A stretch of 64,000 nucleotides of DNA from Alkalibacterium pelagium (GTDB taxonomy: Bacteria; Bacillota; Bacilli; Lactobacillales; Carnobacteriaceae_A), in contig NZ_FNZU01000002.1 of NCBI RefSeq assembly GCF_900109325.1, positions 1 to 64,000 of the forward strand, in the 5' to 3' direction. The notes under the pieces were generated by a model. The model had not been told where the DNA came from. It was given only the letters and a program-made list of their open reading frames with translations, and did no database searches. The position numbers and the translations under genes are program-made. This document shows, in pieces, positions 33,661 through 44,350 of the stretch (its first letter is position 1; every line of letters starts with the position of its first letter).

Positions 33661-34992
33661 ATGGATCAAGCAAGCATACATAATCGATTTAGTAAACGGA
33701 CTTTTATCTTTCTGATCATCGCCCTTCTTACCCTGCTCATGGGTTCTCTTGTGGCATTAGCGAATGAGAACAGAGTAACTGTACTTGCCAGTACGCTGAA
33801 TGTCAGATACGGTCCCGGTCTGTCGCATGAAATTCTAACTCAGGTTCATCAAGACGAGCATTTGCATGTGCTTGGCGAAGACAATCAGTGGTATAAAGTC
33901 AGACTGTCAAATAATGACATCGGCTGGGTAGCCAGCTGGCTTGTAGAAAATGAGGAGGTTACTGTAGATAATCGAGCGACTGGACGCATCACAGGGAACG
34001 AAGTGAATGTTCGCCAGTTCTCCACTACAGAGTCCCCTATCCTTGGCACCGTACATTCAGGAGAAGAGTATGAGATTCTGTATAGTGAAAATAACTGGAT
34101 TCAGATCCTCTTCAATAACCGAGTAGCCTGGATCCACTCCGATTACGTTGAACGCCTTGAAGGAACACCTGCCACACTGGCATCTTCAGACAATGAAGTA
34201 AAACAGATTCGTATTGGCATGGGACCTACTAATCTGAGACAAGGCCCAGGTACTGATACACCTATAGTTATGACAGTCAATGACGTATCCGAATATACTG
34301 TCATAGAAGAAACAGACGACTGGTATGGAATCAGACTGACAGATGGAAAACTGGCGTATGTCGCAAGCTGTCTGGCTGAAGCAGTGGACACTGAAGATTC
34401 TTCAACTGTACAGGCTGCTGAAGCTGCTCCTCAAGCACAATATGCGAGCAGTCTGGCTGAAGCAACAATCGTCATCGATGCCGGTCACGGCGGGCATGAT
34501 CCTGGTGCAGTTGCCAAAACTGGCTTTACTGAAAGTGAAGTCGCACTGAGCACGTCATTAAGACTTGCCGAGATATTGGAAAGATCCGGAGCAAATGTCA
34601 TCCTAACCAGAAGTGATGACTCATTCGTTACTTTGAATGACCGTGTTTATTATGCCCACCGTGCTAGAGCTGATGCCTTTATCAGCATTCACTATGATGC
34701 GCTTGAAATCCCAAATACGATGAGCGGCACAACAACCTACTATTATTCTGAATCCGAAAGAGACTTGGCGGATACCATTAATACAAAACTGAGTCAACAA
34801 GGACCACTTAAAAACAACGGTGTCCGTCACGGCAACTATTCCGTTCTTAGAAATAATGCTCAGCCATCCATTCTGCTTGAGCTTGGCTATCTGGATAACG
34901 ATCACGATATCACGATCGTCAATACCCCTGGCTACCAGCAGACAGTCGCTGAGGCCATCCATCAGGGGCTGGGAGAATACTTTGCTCCATAA
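33661..34992 (+). CDS. N-acetylmuramoyl-L-alanine amidase with three SH3b domains
   Basis: 443 residues, exported by an N-terminal signal (about 13-35). Three SH3b wall-binding domains (about 38-95, 105-165, 180-240, each with LNVRYGPG-like motifs) precede an Amidase_3 domain (about 265-440). Zn ligands: His in DAGHGGHDPGA, Glu in GFTESEVAL and His in ISIHYDA; the catalytic Glu is in ILLELGYL. It cleaves the stem peptide from muramic acid during wall turnover or daughter-cell separation. AAAGGAGAG precedes the ATG. Single gene with terminator. Confidence 0.94.
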   Translation: MDQASIHNRFSKRTFIFLIIALLTLLMGSLVALANENRVTVLASTLNVRYGPGLSHEILTQVHQDEHLHVLGEDNQWYKVRLSNNDIGWVASWLVENEEVTVDNRATGRITGNEVNVRQFSTTESPILGTVHSGEEYEILYSENNWIQILFNNRVAWIHSDYVERLEGTPATLASSDNEVKQIRIGMGPTNLRQGPGTDTPIVMTVNDVSEYTVIEETDDWYGIRLTDGKLAYVASCLAEAVDTEDSSTVQAAEAAPQAQYASSLAEATIVIDAGHGGHDPGAVAKTGFTESEVALSTSLRLAEILERSGANVILTRSDDSFVTLNDRVYYAHRARADAFISIHYDALEIPNTMSGTTTYYYSESERDLADTINTKLSQQGPLKNNGVRHGNYSVLRNNAQPSILLELGYLDNDHDITIVNTPGYQQTVAEAIHQGLGEYFAP

Positions 34993-35042
34993 AGCTAAAG
35001 AAAAAGATATCTTTTATTAGAAAATACAATTCAGAACAGTAG

Positions 35043-35081
35043 AAAACCCCTGATCCATAATTGATAGGTCAGGGGTTTTTG
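35043..35081. terminator. Bidirectional terminator
   Basis: AAAACCCCTGA (35043-35053) pairs with TCAGGGGTTTT (35069-35079) between convergent amidase and dtd genes. Confidence 0.85.
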
Positions 35082-35083
35082 TC

Positions 35084-35530
35084 TTATTTATTTTTTGAAT
35101 CGATAAGGATCGTAACAGGACCATCGTTAACCAGACTGACTTCCATGTGGGCACCGAATTTTCCAGTTGCTACATTGATCCCCTCAGCAGAGAGCTGGTT
35201 ATTGAAAGATTCATATAAAGCAGCAGCCTGTTCCGGGCCTGCAGCAGCTGTAAAACTAGGACGATTACCTTTTTTAGTGTCCGCGTGCAAAGTAAACTGA
35301 GATATTGATAAAATCTCACCTTCTACATCTTTAAGGGACCGGTTCATTTTTTCATTGTCATCCTCAAAGATTCGCATATTGGCAATTTTCCTGACTAGAT
35401 AAACGACATCTTCTTCTGTATCACTTTCTTCTACACCAAGTAGAACGACAAATCCCTTTCCAATCGCTCCAACGGTTTCTGCTTCCACTGTGACCTTTGC
35501 TTTTGATGCTCTCTGTATGACGGCTCTCAC
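35084..35530 (-). CDS. dtd: D-aminoacyl-tRNA deacylase
   Basis: 148 residues. It frees D-amino acids (and Gly from tRNA-Ala) from mischarged tRNA. The family motifs SQFTLHAD at about 79-86 and NDGPVTI near the end (the Gly-cisPro-type selectivity loop region) are present; [13 protein letters not shown] is the usual start. It follows rel by 28 bp, the common rel-dtd operon of Firmicutes. Confidence 0.95.
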   Translation of the reverse strand: MRAVIQRASKAKVTVEAETVGAIGKGFVVLLGVEESDTEEDVVYLVRKIANMRIFEDDNEKMNRSLKDVEGEILSISQFTLHADTKKGNRPSFTAAAGPEQAAALYESFNNQLSAEGINVATGKFGAHMEVSLVNDGPVTILIDSKNK

Positions 35531-35558
35531 AATAATCCTCCTGTAGTCTCGTTACTTT

Positions 35559-37772
35559 CTAAGATGTAATTCGTTTGACTGAATAAACATCCGGTACTGT
35601 TTTTATTTTATCTACGATCTGTTCCAGTTCTTTCAGGTTCTGTATAGACAGCGTCAGTTTAATAATGGCTGTCCCACTCTTGTCGAGCTTGCCGTTGACA
35701 TTGCTCAGCTTGCTTGTTTGAGAATTGATGACCTGAAGAATTTCATTAAGAAAACCGGAACGGTCGTAGCCTTCAATCTGCAGTTCAGCGTCGTATTCTT
35801 TTTTAGAATCACTGGATTCCCATTCGACATCGATCAGGCGATTAACCTGGTCATCTGTCCCCTGTATATTGGGACAGTCGACCCTATGAATCGATACCCC
35901 TCTACCTCGGGTGATGTACCCAACAATTTCATCACCGGGAACAGGGTTGCAGCACTTGCTTAAACGAATCAGCAGATTATCTGCTCCCTGAATGACGACT
36001 CCACCTTCATGACGAATCTTCATTTTTTCAGGTTCTTTTTTGTTCTTGAGTTCAATGTTTCCACTCTTATCATCCAGTTGAATCTGATCTTTTTCTCTGT
36101 CTCTGCGTTCCTTATCAGTCAGGCGGTTGGCTATCGTTGCGCTTTTCAGCTCACCATAACCGATTGCAGCATACAAATCTTCTTCATTATGATAATTGAA
36201 ACGTTCAGCAACTTTAAGAATATTATCTTTCTTTAGAATCTGCTTAGGATTGAACTCCATATCGATCAGAAGCTTCTCAAGAATCTCTTTCCCTCGTTCA
36301 ACATTCTGCTCTTTTTCCTGAGTCTTGAAGAAACGCTTGATCTTATTCTTAGCTTTGGACGTATTGACATAGTTCAGCCAGTCTCTACTTGGACCGAATG
36401 AATTTGACGACGTCAGCATTTCAACGATATCTCCGGTTTTCAGCTTGTAGTTCAACGGAACGATCTTCCCGTTCACTTTAGCCCCCATCGATTTATTTCC
36501 CACTTCTGTATGGACATGATAAGCAAAATCAAGAGTACTTGATCCTGAAGGGAGTTCCATAACGTCCCCTTTAGGACTGAACACGTAAACTTTATCCTTA
36601 AAGATATCCTGCTTGATTGAATCCATAAAGTCGCTGGCATTTCTTGACTCGCTTTGAAGTTCAAGGATGTCTCTGAACCATGAGATATGTTCACTCAACT
36701 GATCATTATCCAGTTTAGTTGAAATACCTTCCTTATAAGCCCAGTGAGCAGCTACCCCGTACTCAGCAATTTCATGCATTTTAATGGTTCGAATCTGTAC
36801 TTCCAGCGGCGTTGCATTTGGACCCAGAACAGTCGTATGAAGCGACTGATACATGTTGGCTTTCGGCATGGCGATATAATCCTTGAATCGGCCCGGCATC
36901 GGTTTCCATCTGGTATGGATTGCTCCCAATACCGCATAGCAGTCCTTGATGGATTCAACAATGATACGAATCGCCAGCAGGTCATAAATTTCATTGAACT
37001 GCTTTTTCTGACTTTTCATTTTCTTGTAAATCGAATAGATGTGCTTCGGACGTCCTGTTATCTGAGCTTCGATACCTAGTTCTTCTACGGATTCCTGAAT
37101 GGCCTGTTTCGCATCATCAATATAATTTTCCCGGTCTTCTCTTCTTGAATTCATCAGATGAACGATTCGGTAATACTGCTGAGGGTTCATGTAGCGCAAA
37201 GAAGTATCTTCCAGTTCCCACTTCATCCGGTTGATCCCTAAACGGTCCGCCAGCGGCGCATAGATTTCAAGTGTTTCAATAGCTATGTCTCTCTGCTTTT
37301 CTGGTCGGTGATGTTTGAGTGTCCGCATATTATGCAGTCTGTCAGCCAGTTTCACCAATACGACTCGTACATCCTGAGCCATTGCTAGAAGCATCTTACG
37401 ATGATTCTCTGCCTGGTGCTCCTGTTTCGATTTGAATTTAATTTTACCTAGTTTTGTTACTCCATCGACCAGATCGGCAACTTCTGGTGAAAAAATATCT
37501 GAAAGATCCTGGTAAGTGTAGTCCGTATCTTCGACGACATCGTGGAGAAATCCTGTGGCAACCGTGACAGGGTCCATTCTAAGTTCAGCAAGAATGCCTG
37601 CAACCTGAACCGGGTGCATGATATAGGCTTCTCCGGATTTTCTCATCTGGCCTTCGTGTGCTTTATCTGCAAGGTCAAAAGCCTTCTTTACGAACGCTAC
37701 ATGCTCGCTGTTCATATATGTTAAACAGAGGGCAATGACCTCCTGAGGCGTATAATCTTTATTCTGTGGCAC
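35559..37772 (-). CDS. rel: Bifunctional (p)ppGpp synthetase/hydrolase
   Basis: About 737 residues. HD hydrolase (KSGEAYIMHPVQVAGIL, FLHDVVEDTDY), synthetase (YDLLAIRIIV, GRFKDYIAMPKANMYQSLHTTV), TGS (VYVFSPKGDVMELPSGSSTLDFAY), zinc-finger-like CCNPVPGD with RGVSIHRVDCPN, and ACT at the end. It makes and degrades the stringent-response alarmone at the ribosome. Start: GTG at 37772 has AAGGTG 6 nt upstream and fits the usual N-terminus; an in-frame ATG at 37787 lacks a Shine-Dalgarno but cannot be excluded. Confidence 0.96.
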   Translation of the reverse strand: MPQNKDYTPQEVIALCLTYMNSEHVAFVKKAFDLADKAHEGQMRKSGEAYIMHPVQVAGILAELRMDPVTVATGFLHDVVEDTDYTYQDLSDIFSPEVADLVDGVTKLGKIKFKSKQEHQAENHRKMLLAMAQDVRVVLVKLADRLHNMRTLKHHRPEKQRDIAIETLEIYAPLADRLGINRMKWELEDTSLRYMNPQQYYRIVHLMNSRREDRENYIDDAKQAIQESVEELGIEAQITGRPKHIYSIYKKMKSQKKQFNEIYDLLAIRIIVESIKDCYAVLGAIHTRWKPMPGRFKDYIAMPKANMYQSLHTTVLGPNATPLEVQIRTIKMHEIAEYGVAAHWAYKEGISTKLDNDQLSEHISWFRDILELQSESRNASDFMDSIKQDIFKDKVYVFSPKGDVMELPSGSSTLDFAYHVHTEVGNKSMGAKVNGKIVPLNYKLKTGDIVEMLTSSNSFGPSRDWLNYVNTSKAKNKIKRFFKTQEKEQNVERGKEILEKLLIDMEFNPKQILKKDNILKVAERFNYHNEEDLYAAIGYGELKSATIANRLTDKERRDREKDQIQLDDKSGNIELKNKKEPEKMKIRHEGGVVIQGADNLLIRLSKCCNPVPGDEIVGYITRGRGVSIHRVDCPNIQGTDDQVNRLIDVEWESSDSKKEYDAELQIEGYDRSGFLNEILQVINSQTSKLSNVNGKLDKSGTAIIKLTLSIQNLKELEQIVDKIKTVPDVYSVKRITS

Positions 37773-37824
37773 ATCGTTCACCTTCATTCCATATTAGGTT
37801 CTTAAATGATTTAATTTAAATGAT

Positions 37825-37855
37825 AAGAAAACCAGCACCTCAGTGAGTGCTGGTT
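37825..37855 (-). terminator. Terminator after deoC
   Basis: AACCAGCAC (37830-37838) pairs with GTGCTGGTT (37847-37855); on the minus strand TTTTCTT follows. Confidence 0.7.
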
Positions 37856-37916
37856 GCTTCTTCTATTAGTATATCGTTTTTGAGAAAAGACTTCAAGAAC
37901 ACGTCGCTGATCTTAA

Positions 37917-38585
37917 TTAATAAGACTCTGTTGCTTCGTTTCCTTCAACCAGTGCGATTCCGTTGGACGTACCGATACGTGTCGCTCCGGCTTCGATCAT
38001 CGCTTTGGCGTCCTCGATCGTACGGACTCCGCCAGATGCTTTGACTCCCATTTCTTTTCCTACAGTCTTGCGCATCAGTCTGATGTCTTCCACTGTTGCT
38101 CCTCCTGTAGAGAAACCAGTTGACGTTTTGACAAAATCAGCACCGGCACGTTTGGAAATTTCACATGCTCTTACTTTTTCATTGTCAGTAAGCAAACTTG
38201 TTTCAATGATCACTTTTACAATTGCTTTGCCTTTAACTGCATCGACGACCGCTTTAATGTCATCATGTACCATAGCAAAATCTTCACTCTTAAGTGCCCC
38301 TATATTGATGACCATATCCACTTCGGTCGCGCCATCTTTAACAGCCTGTTCAGCTTCAAAAGCCTTGACTTTAGTTGAATTTGCTCCAAGAGGAAAACCG
38401 ATGACCGTACAGGTGTTTACATCAGAATCCTTAAGTAAGTCAGAAGCGTACTTTACCCAGACAGGCTGAATGCATACGGCTTTGAATTTATATTCTTTTG
38501 CATCCAGACACGCCTGCTGAATAGCTAAATCTGTTGATTCTGGTTTAAGCAAAGTGTGGTCAATATATTTTTCAATGTTTTCCAT
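37917..38585 (-). CDS. deoC: Deoxyribose-phosphate aldolase
   Basis: 222 residues, TIM barrel. It splits 2-deoxyribose-5-phosphate into glyceraldehyde-3-phosphate and acetaldehyde. Start YIDHTLLKP; Schiff-base Lys in [13 protein letters not shown] (about 151); second Lys in VKASGGVRT. Its AAGGACGTG Shine-Dalgarno lies in the end of prmA, 5 bp between genes, so it is coupled to prmA although the functions are unrelated. No other nucleoside-catabolism gene is nearby. Confidence 0.95.
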   Translation of the reverse strand: MENIEKYIDHTLLKPESTDLAIQQACLDAKEYKFKAVCIQPVWVKYASDLLKDSDVNTCTVIGFPLGANSTKVKAFEAEQAVKDGATEVDMVINIGALKSEDFAMVHDDIKAVVDAVKGKAIVKVIIETSLLTDNEKVRACEISKRAGADFVKTSTGFSTGGATVEDIRLMRKTVGKEMGVKASGGVRTIEDAKAMIEAGATRIGTSNGIALVEGNEATESY

Positions 38586-38590
38586 TGTGA

Positions 38591-39544
38591 TTACACGTCC
38601 TTATTTTCTTTTTTTGCAATGATAACGATCCAGTCTTTCATCTGATTGACCTGGACGATTTCAAAGTTATATTTAATGAGTTCTTCAACAACCTGGTCTT
38701 TCTTTTCAGAAATAATACCGGATGTGATGAACAGTCCATTATCATTAAGTTTCTCGTAGGCATCTTCTACAAACAGCAGGATAATGTCTGCTAGAATATT
38801 CGCTACAATAATGTCTGCTTTTTCATCGACACCTTGAAGCAGGTTATTAGCTCTGACATCAATGCTCTCTTCAAGATTATTCAGCTTGATATTAGAGCGG
38901 GCGGATGTCACAGCCACTTCATCAAGATCATACGCCTTGATCTTACCTGCGCCATATAACGCACTGGCAATCGACAGGACACCAGATCCTGTGCCGACAT
39001 CCAGTACCGTATCCCCTTTTTTGATAACTGTTTCCAGAGCTTGAATGCAGAGCTGAGTTGTCGGATGTGTTCCTGTCCCGAAGGCCAGACCCGGATCAAG
39101 ATAGCATATTCGTTCATCAATGAACTGAGGCGTGTATTCTTCCCACTGCGGAACAATAGTCATAAAACGCGTCACAGGTACAGGATGGTAATGCTTCTTC
39201 CAGGCGTTAGCCCATTCTTCTTCTACGACATCCGTCACTTCGATTGAGTAAGATCCAGTAGTAATGCCATATTCTTCAAGTCTGGCGATCCGGGCATTCA
39301 GCTCTTTTTCGACAGTCTCCAGATCGTCATGGTTATTGAAGTAGCCTTTAATAATGACCCCATCTTTTGGAAACTTTGATTCGTCAAGCTCCCACAGTGT
39401 GTCGAATCCGTACTCTGGAAGTGTGAGAAAATCATTACGATCCGCTACCGACACACCTGCAGAACCCAGTTCACTCATTATAGCTGAAACAGGTTCAGAT
39501 GCTTCACTGCTAATCGCTACACTAAACTCTTTCCACTCCGTCAT
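38591..39544 (-). CDS. prmA: Ribosomal protein L11 methyltransferase
   Basis: 317 residues. An N-terminal L11-binding domain precedes a class I methyltransferase with the SAM loop [16 protein letters not shown] and the NILADII motif. FGTGTHPTT is the family hallmark. The ATG at 39544 is 9 nt after AGAGG; two earlier ATGs sit too close to it. The start lies inside the end of the DUF3013 gene (about 20 bp overlap), suggesting coupling. Confidence 0.94.
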   Translation of the reverse strand: MTEWKEFSVAISSEASEPVSAIMSELGSAGVSVADRNDFLTLPEYGFDTLWELDESKFPKDGVIIKGYFNNHDDLETVEKELNARIARLEEYGITTGSYSIEVTDVVEEEWANAWKKHYHPVPVTRFMTIVPQWEEYTPQFIDERICYLDPGLAFGTGTHPTTQLCIQALETVIKKGDTVLDVGTGSGVLSIASALYGAGKIKAYDLDEVAVTSARSNIKLNNLEESIDVRANNLLQGVDEKADIIVANILADIILLFVEDAYEKLNDNGLFITSGIISEKKDQVVEELIKYNFEIVQVNQMKDWIVIIAKKENKDV

Positions 39545-40073
39545 GCTCATCATCCTCTGTTAATTTTTCAAAAAATGACTGGTCATCTTCCAATATCATT
39601 TTAAGTTTGGTTTCATCGTACCGGTCTGTATCTTTCATGGTCTGAATCAGGCTATCCATATTCTTCTCGTTCCAGTTCAACTTGAACTCACCAGCAAAAT
39701 CATCTTCGAGAAATTCTCTCAGATCGACCATCCCCTGCTTTGTAGTCAAGTTGATCTGTCTAAGAACGGCATCGACGTAGCCCTTTTCAAGCCCAGCATG
39801 GCTGTCGAACGAAATTGCAGTCAGATAATTCTGCGGTCTGACGTGGGAATACGCCGGATCATAGAAGCACAGGACATCCTCGAATTGAACGATCCCCGGC
39901 TCATTGTTCTGACCCACCGCATCCTGAACCTGTATGTCATCTTCAGTCTCAACGTGAAAGGTCACATACAACTCGATCATCTTTTTCTTGCTGTCCTTAA
40001 CCAGTCTCCATTTGAAATTAGGCAGTAACTTTTTCAGCTCATCATCAATATAGTCAATCAAACTGTCAGTCAT
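39522..40073 (-). CDS. DUF3013 family protein
   Basis: 183 residues, acidic, no membrane segment. It resembles the Lactobacillales-specific DUF3013 family (IELYVTFHVETEDD, VLCFYDPAYSHVRPQNYLTAI, GYVDAVLRQIN). Function unknown. Placed between mpg and prmA and overlapping prmA, a neighbourhood seen in related genera. Confidence 0.8.
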   Translation of the reverse strand: MTDSLIDYIDDELKKLLPNFKWRLVKDSKKKMIELYVTFHVETEDDIQVQDAVGQNNEPGIVQFEDVLCFYDPAYSHVRPQNYLTAISFDSHAGLEKGYVDAVLRQINLTTKQGMVDLREFLEDDFAGEFKLNWNEKNMDSLIQTMKDTDRYDETKLKMILEDDQSFFEKLTEDDEHDGVERV

Positions 40074-40086
40074 TCTTGCTCCTCCT

Positions 40087-40710
40087 CTAGTCTAATACAG
40101 AACGCCATCCATTGTTATCCGCAGTCTTTCCTTTTCTACGTGACACGTAAGGGTTCCCTCTTACACTATATCTTAACAAAGCATCAGTCCATTGTCCTTT
40201 ATTAGGTATTCCGATACGTTTAGAACGTTCAACACTACCTGGCAGCCGTCTCGTCGACGGATCGATATAGACTGGAGGAGCATCAGACACTGATCCGTTA
40301 TCTGCCATAGTGACAGCCATTGCCTTAGTCAGTTTACCAGGTCCATCTGTGGCCTGAATACCAGTCTTGTTTCTTCGTTCTTCCAGCACGGATATCCCTT
40401 CGTAAGGTTCAATGGCTCGAATCAGTACAGCTTCGGGTTCTTTAGAAGACCGCGTAACGATATTGAGCATCTTGTGCGTATGCATTTGATATACGTATAG
40501 CGTACCGGCTTCCTGATACATAGATTCGAGTCTCGGTGTCCGCTTGCCTTCAAAGCTGTGACAGGCCTCGTCAATGACTCCGACATATGCTTCTGTCTCA
40601 ACGATCCAGCCGGATGTCTGAGTCTCTCCATGCTGACTGATCAGCAGACAGCCTAAAAGCTTCTGTGCGACTTCTTCAGTTGTTAACATAGGATTTTTCA
40701 AAAATGTCAT
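40087..40710 (-). CDS. mpg: DNA-3-methyladenine glycosylase (AAG/MPG type)
   Basis: 207 residues. It excises alkylated purines. Motifs: LLGCLLI, WIVETEAYVG with the catalytic Glu, DEACHSFEGKRTPR, YVYQMHTHKMLNIV, AVLIRAIEP and DGPGKLTKAM. Closest Shine-Dalgarno to the ATG is weak (GGAGAGAG about 12-15 nt upstream). Thirteen bases before the DUF3013 start, so probably co-transcribed. Confidence 0.94.
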   Translation of the reverse strand: MTFLKNPMLTTEEVAQKLLGCLLISQHGETQTSGWIVETEAYVGVIDEACHSFEGKRTPRLESMYQEAGTLYVYQMHTHKMLNIVTRSSKEPEAVLIRAIEPYEGISVLEERRNKTGIQATDGPGKLTKAMAVTMADNGSVSDAPPVYIDPSTRRLPGSVERSKRIGIPNKGQWTDALLRYSVRGNPYVSRRKGKTADNNGWRSVLD

Positions 40711-40741
40711 AGGAACGGTTTACTCTCTCCTGTCCATCTGT

Positions 40742-42013
40742 CTAGTCTTCTTCAATTGGCGTATAGTCAATCTGGATTTCAAGCACGCGTCGGTTTCGAA
40801 CCAAAGTGACCGTGACTTTCATGTTGTGATAGACGAATTCGTCTCCCTCTTCAGGGAACTGCCCGAGTTCTTCAATGACAAATCCACTCACCGTATTCGA
40901 TACGTACTGATCTGCTTCCTGAATGCCAAAGATTTCGAAAATCTTATCAAGATTCGCAGTCCCTTTAACCTTATAGCGCGTCCCTTCAATAATTTCTTCA
41001 ACTTCTTCTTCAATAATATCGTACTCATCCCAGATTTCTCCAACCAGTTCTTCCAGAACATCTTCCATGGTCGCTATCCCGATCGTCCCACCATGTTCGT
41101 CAGTAACTACTGCCATATGCGTCTTTTTCAGCTGCATGGTTCTGAGAAGCTTAGACAAGTTCATGACGGGCGGCACAAAGATCACTTCTTTCACTACGGT
41201 CAGAAGTGACGGGTTTCGTCCAGCCTGCTTCTTGGCTTTCAAATACCGGTTAAAATCTTTTTCATGAAGAACACCGATGACGTCATCAATCGTATCATCG
41301 TAAACAATCAGTCTGGAGTAATTGTGTGTCATGAACAAGTCTTCGATTTCTTCATCTGGTGTATCGAGTTCACAACCGATTACATCCACCCTGGGCATCA
41401 GAATTGAGGACACTTCAAGGTCATCGAATTCGATTGCAGATCTGACGAGCTGGTGCTCATGATCCTCAATACTTCCGCCACTCTCGGCTTCATCTACAAT
41501 GGAGAGCAGTTCGTCCTCACTGATGACTTCATCCCCATCAAAATTAAAGACTTTATCAAGCATAACTTTCCATTTCTGAAGCAGCCATAGAACAGGTTTA
41601 AATACAAGCATAAGAAAATGTATCAGAGGCGTCGCACTTTTTGCAAGCTGCTCTGATTTTTCCTTGGCTATGGTCTTAGGTGTAATTTCCCCAAACAAAA
41701 GAATGATGACAGTCATGACAATCGTTGCTAAAGTTGGTCCGTATACCGGAAACCAGTTCACAAACAACAATGTCGCAATAGCTGACATCGCGATATTTAC
41801 AATATTATTACCTATTAAAATTGTCGATAAAACAGAATCGAAACTTTCTGCAAGTTTCAACGTTTTTTTGGAGCGCTCATCTCCATTTTCCGCTTCATTT
41901 TTTAGTCTGATACGATTAGCTGAGGTAAAAGCTGTCTCCGAAGAAGAAAAATACGCTGAACACAAAACAAGTAAAACCAGCAGAATGATACTCCTGAAGC
42001 TGTCATTATCCAT
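40742..42013 (-). CDS. CNNM/CorC-type membrane protein (DUF21-CBS-CorC_HlyC)
   Basis: 423 residues. DUF21 domain with four helices (about 5-170, SAYFSSSETAFTSANRIRL motif), a CBS pair (about 195-315; MPRVDVIGCE, DEHGGTIGIATMEDVLEELVGEI) and a C-terminal CorC_HlyC domain. Homologs (YhdP, YrkA, MpfA) export Mg2+ or other metals; the name hemolysin is historical. Start placed at 42013 (MDNDSFR) since the extra 19 residues from 42070 are not typical; the site upstream is modest. Confidence 0.9.
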   Translation of the reverse strand: MDNDSFRSIILLVLLVLCSAYFSSSETAFTSANRIRLKNEAENGDERSKKTLKLAESFDSVLSTILIGNNIVNIAMSAIATLLFVNWFPVYGPTLATIVMTVIILLFGEITPKTIAKEKSEQLAKSATPLIHFLMLVFKPVLWLLQKWKVMLDKVFNFDGDEVISEDELLSIVDEAESGGSIEDHEHQLVRSAIEFDDLEVSSILMPRVDVIGCELDTPDEEIEDLFMTHNYSRLIVYDDTIDDVIGVLHEKDFNRYLKAKKQAGRNPSLLTVVKEVIFVPPVMNLSKLLRTMQLKKTHMAVVTDEHGGTIGIATMEDVLEELVGEIWDEYDIIEEEVEEIIEGTRYKVKGTANLDKIFEIFGIQEADQYVSNTVSGFVIEELGQFPEEGDEFVYHNMKVTVTLVRNRRVLEIQIDYTPIEED

Positions 42014-42203
42014 TAAATCTCTATCCCTACTTTCCAGTAATGTCCTATCTATTGTACCATATTTCAGCATCTTTTCAGAGTTTTTCTGATTAAGAAGTGT
42101 GTAAGAATAGTTAAGTAATGACTTATTCCCTCCAATTATAACACCACTCCTAATCTTAACTTCAGGCTTCTATATATGAGATTTTTCTTTGTTCCATGTG
42201 ATT

Positions 42204-42249
42204 AAATAAGCCTTCCATCTCTTGTTGTAGAAAGATGGAAGGCTTATTT
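42204..42249 (-). terminator. Strong terminator after lepA
   Basis: AAATAAGCCTTCCATCT (42204-42220) pairs fully with AGATGGAAGGCTTATTT (42233-42249), a 17-bp stem. Confidence 0.85.
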
Positions 42250-42285
42250 GATTCAGTTAAGTGACTAATATACTTTTCATTGCAC

Positions 42286-44109
42286 TCATTCGTCATCCAA
42301 ATTAAGAACACTCATGAAGGCCTCTTGTGGAATCTCCACATTTCCGACGTTCTTCATGCGTTTCTTACCGGCTTTCTGTTTCTTCAGAAGCTTCTGACGA
42401 CGGGTGACGTCTCCTCCGTACAGCTTGGCCGTAACGTCTTTACGGTAGGCTTTAACTGTTGAACGGGACACGATGTTCTGACCGATTGCAGCCTGAATTG
42501 GAATTTCAAACTGCTGTCTTGGAATCGTCTGTTTCAGCTGTTCCACAACTGAACGTCCTCTGGCATAAGAGAAGTCCTTGTGCACGATGAAGCTCAAGGC
42601 ATCGACTTTGTCTCCGTGGATCAGGATATCCATTTTCACCAGGTTGCTGACGCGGTAGCCGGCTTCCTGATAATCCAGGGACGCATAGCCTTTAGTGCTT
42701 GATTTCAGACGGTCGAAGAAGTCATAGACGATTTCAGACAGTGGCATGTAGTACATGACATTGACTCGGATGTCGTCCAGATATTCCATCGTGATAAAGT
42801 CGCCACGCTTACGCTGAGCAATTTCCATGACGGCACCAACATAATCATTTGGTACAGTGATCGTCGCTTTGACATACGGCTCTTCCACTGATTCGATTTC
42901 CTGCGGTTCAGGCATATCAGCAGGGTTAGAAACAGTAACTTGTTCTCCGTCGGTCTTGTTGATGTGATAGATAACAGACGGCGCTGTCGTAATCAGGTCG
43001 AGGTTGAATTCCCGCTCCAGACGTTCCTGGATGACATCCATGTGAAGCATGCCAAGGAATCCACAACGGAATCCGAAGCCTAGAGCCTGAGAGGTTTCTG
43101 CTTCGAATTTCAGTGCCGCATCGTTCAGCTGCAGACGTTCGAGGGCTTCACGCAAGTCTTCATACCTGGAAGAATCAGTCGGATACATCCCGCAGAATAC
43201 CATCGGAACCATTTCACGGTAACCCGGCAGGGCTTTATCTGTCGGATTATTTGCTAAAGTAAGGGTGTCCCCGACTTGTGTATCTTTAACTGTCTTGATG
43301 TTCGCCGTGACGTAACCTACGTCCCCAACCATCAGGGCCTCTCTCTCGATCGGTTTAGGCGAGAAGACACCGACTTCAGTCACTTCGAATGTCTTGCCGT
43401 TACTCATCATCTGAATGGTATCGCCCTTCTTGAGTGTCCCATCCATAACTCTGATGTTCAGGACTACTCCTCTGTATGCATCATAGGCAGAATCAAAAAT
43501 GAGTGCTTTCAGTGGGTTATCAATGTCCCCTTCAGGAGCAGGAACTTTTGCGACAACCTGTTCCAATATTTCCTCAATACCAATTCCTGTTTTCGCACTG
43601 GCCAGGACAGCTTCACTTGCATCCAGACCAATAATATCTTCTACTTCTTTTCTGACACGTTCGGGATCTGCAGCAGGCAGGTCGATCTTGTTTATAATCG
43701 GCAGGATTTCCAGTTCATTATCCAGTGCAAGATAAACGTTAGCCAGTGTCTGTGCTTCAACACCTTGTGCCGCATCCACTACTAGAATCGCTCCTTCACA
43801 TGCAGCCAGACTACGAGAGACTTCATAGGTGAAGTCGACATGTCCAGGTGTATCGATCAGGTGAAGGATGTAGGTCTCCCCATCTTTAGCCTGGTACTGA
43901 ACTTCGACGGTATTCAACTTGATCGTGATTCCGCGTTCTCTTTCAAGATCCATAGAATCAAGCAGCTGTTCCTGCATTTCACGGTCAGCTACTGTATGTG
44001 TCAGCTGAAGAATCCTGTCGGCCAAAGTGGACTTCCCGTGGTCGATATGGGCAATGATCGAAAAGTTTCTGATTTTCTTCTGTCGTTCTCTTGCTTGTTT
44101 TTTATCCAT
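42286..44109 (-). CDS. lepA: Elongation factor 4
   Basis: 607 residues. Translational GTPase: [14 protein letters not shown] (P-loop), [22 protein letters not shown]. The EF4-specific C-terminal domain shows [26 protein letters not shown]. It binds stalled or mispositioned ribosomes. It lies downstream of dnaJ across a terminator, with a 240-bp gap (44110-44350) that probably includes its own promoter; TATAAT occurs there on the minus strand near 44225 but lacks a clear -35. Confidence 0.97.
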   Translation of the reverse strand: MDKKQARERQKKIRNFSIIAHIDHGKSTLADRILQLTHTVADREMQEQLLDSMDLERERGITIKLNTVEVQYQAKDGETYILHLIDTPGHVDFTYEVSRSLAACEGAILVVDAAQGVEAQTLANVYLALDNELEILPIINKIDLPAADPERVRKEVEDIIGLDASEAVLASAKTGIGIEEILEQVVAKVPAPEGDIDNPLKALIFDSAYDAYRGVVLNIRVMDGTLKKGDTIQMMSNGKTFEVTEVGVFSPKPIEREALMVGDVGYVTANIKTVKDTQVGDTLTLANNPTDKALPGYREMVPMVFCGMYPTDSSRYEDLREALERLQLNDAALKFEAETSQALGFGFRCGFLGMLHMDVIQERLEREFNLDLITTAPSVIYHINKTDGEQVTVSNPADMPEPQEIESVEEPYVKATITVPNDYVGAVMEIAQRKRGDFITMEYLDDIRVNVMYYMPLSEIVYDFFDRLKSSTKGYASLDYQEAGYRVSNLVKMDILIHGDKVDALSFIVHKDFSYARGRSVVEQLKQTIPRQQFEIPIQAAIGQNIVSRSTVKAYRKDVTAKLYGGDVTRRQKLLKKQKAGKKRMKNVGNVEIPQEAFMSVLNLDDE

Positions 44110-44295
44110 TGCTATATTTTCCTCATTCCTCTAAAAACATTCCTTACTATTATACCAACGATGGCAGGAGAGTACAATGTCTGCCTGGCTTCCTCACTGA
44201 TCTTGGTCTCTGTTGTGACACATTATAACCTGAATACTTTCACATTTATTATCTGACAACTACAGATGACTCACTCTGTTAGAAAAATATAAAAT

Positions 44296-44343
44296 CACGC
44301 TCTCATTAATGCAGACATGCTGGTCTGCTTTAATGAGAGCGTG
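44296..44343 (-). terminator. Terminator after dnaJ
   Basis: CACGCTCTCATTAA pairs with TTAATGAGAGCGTG across a GCAGAC/GTCTGC inner stem; on the minus strand a T-rich tail follows. Confidence 0.8.
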
Positions 44344-44350
44344 TATCTGA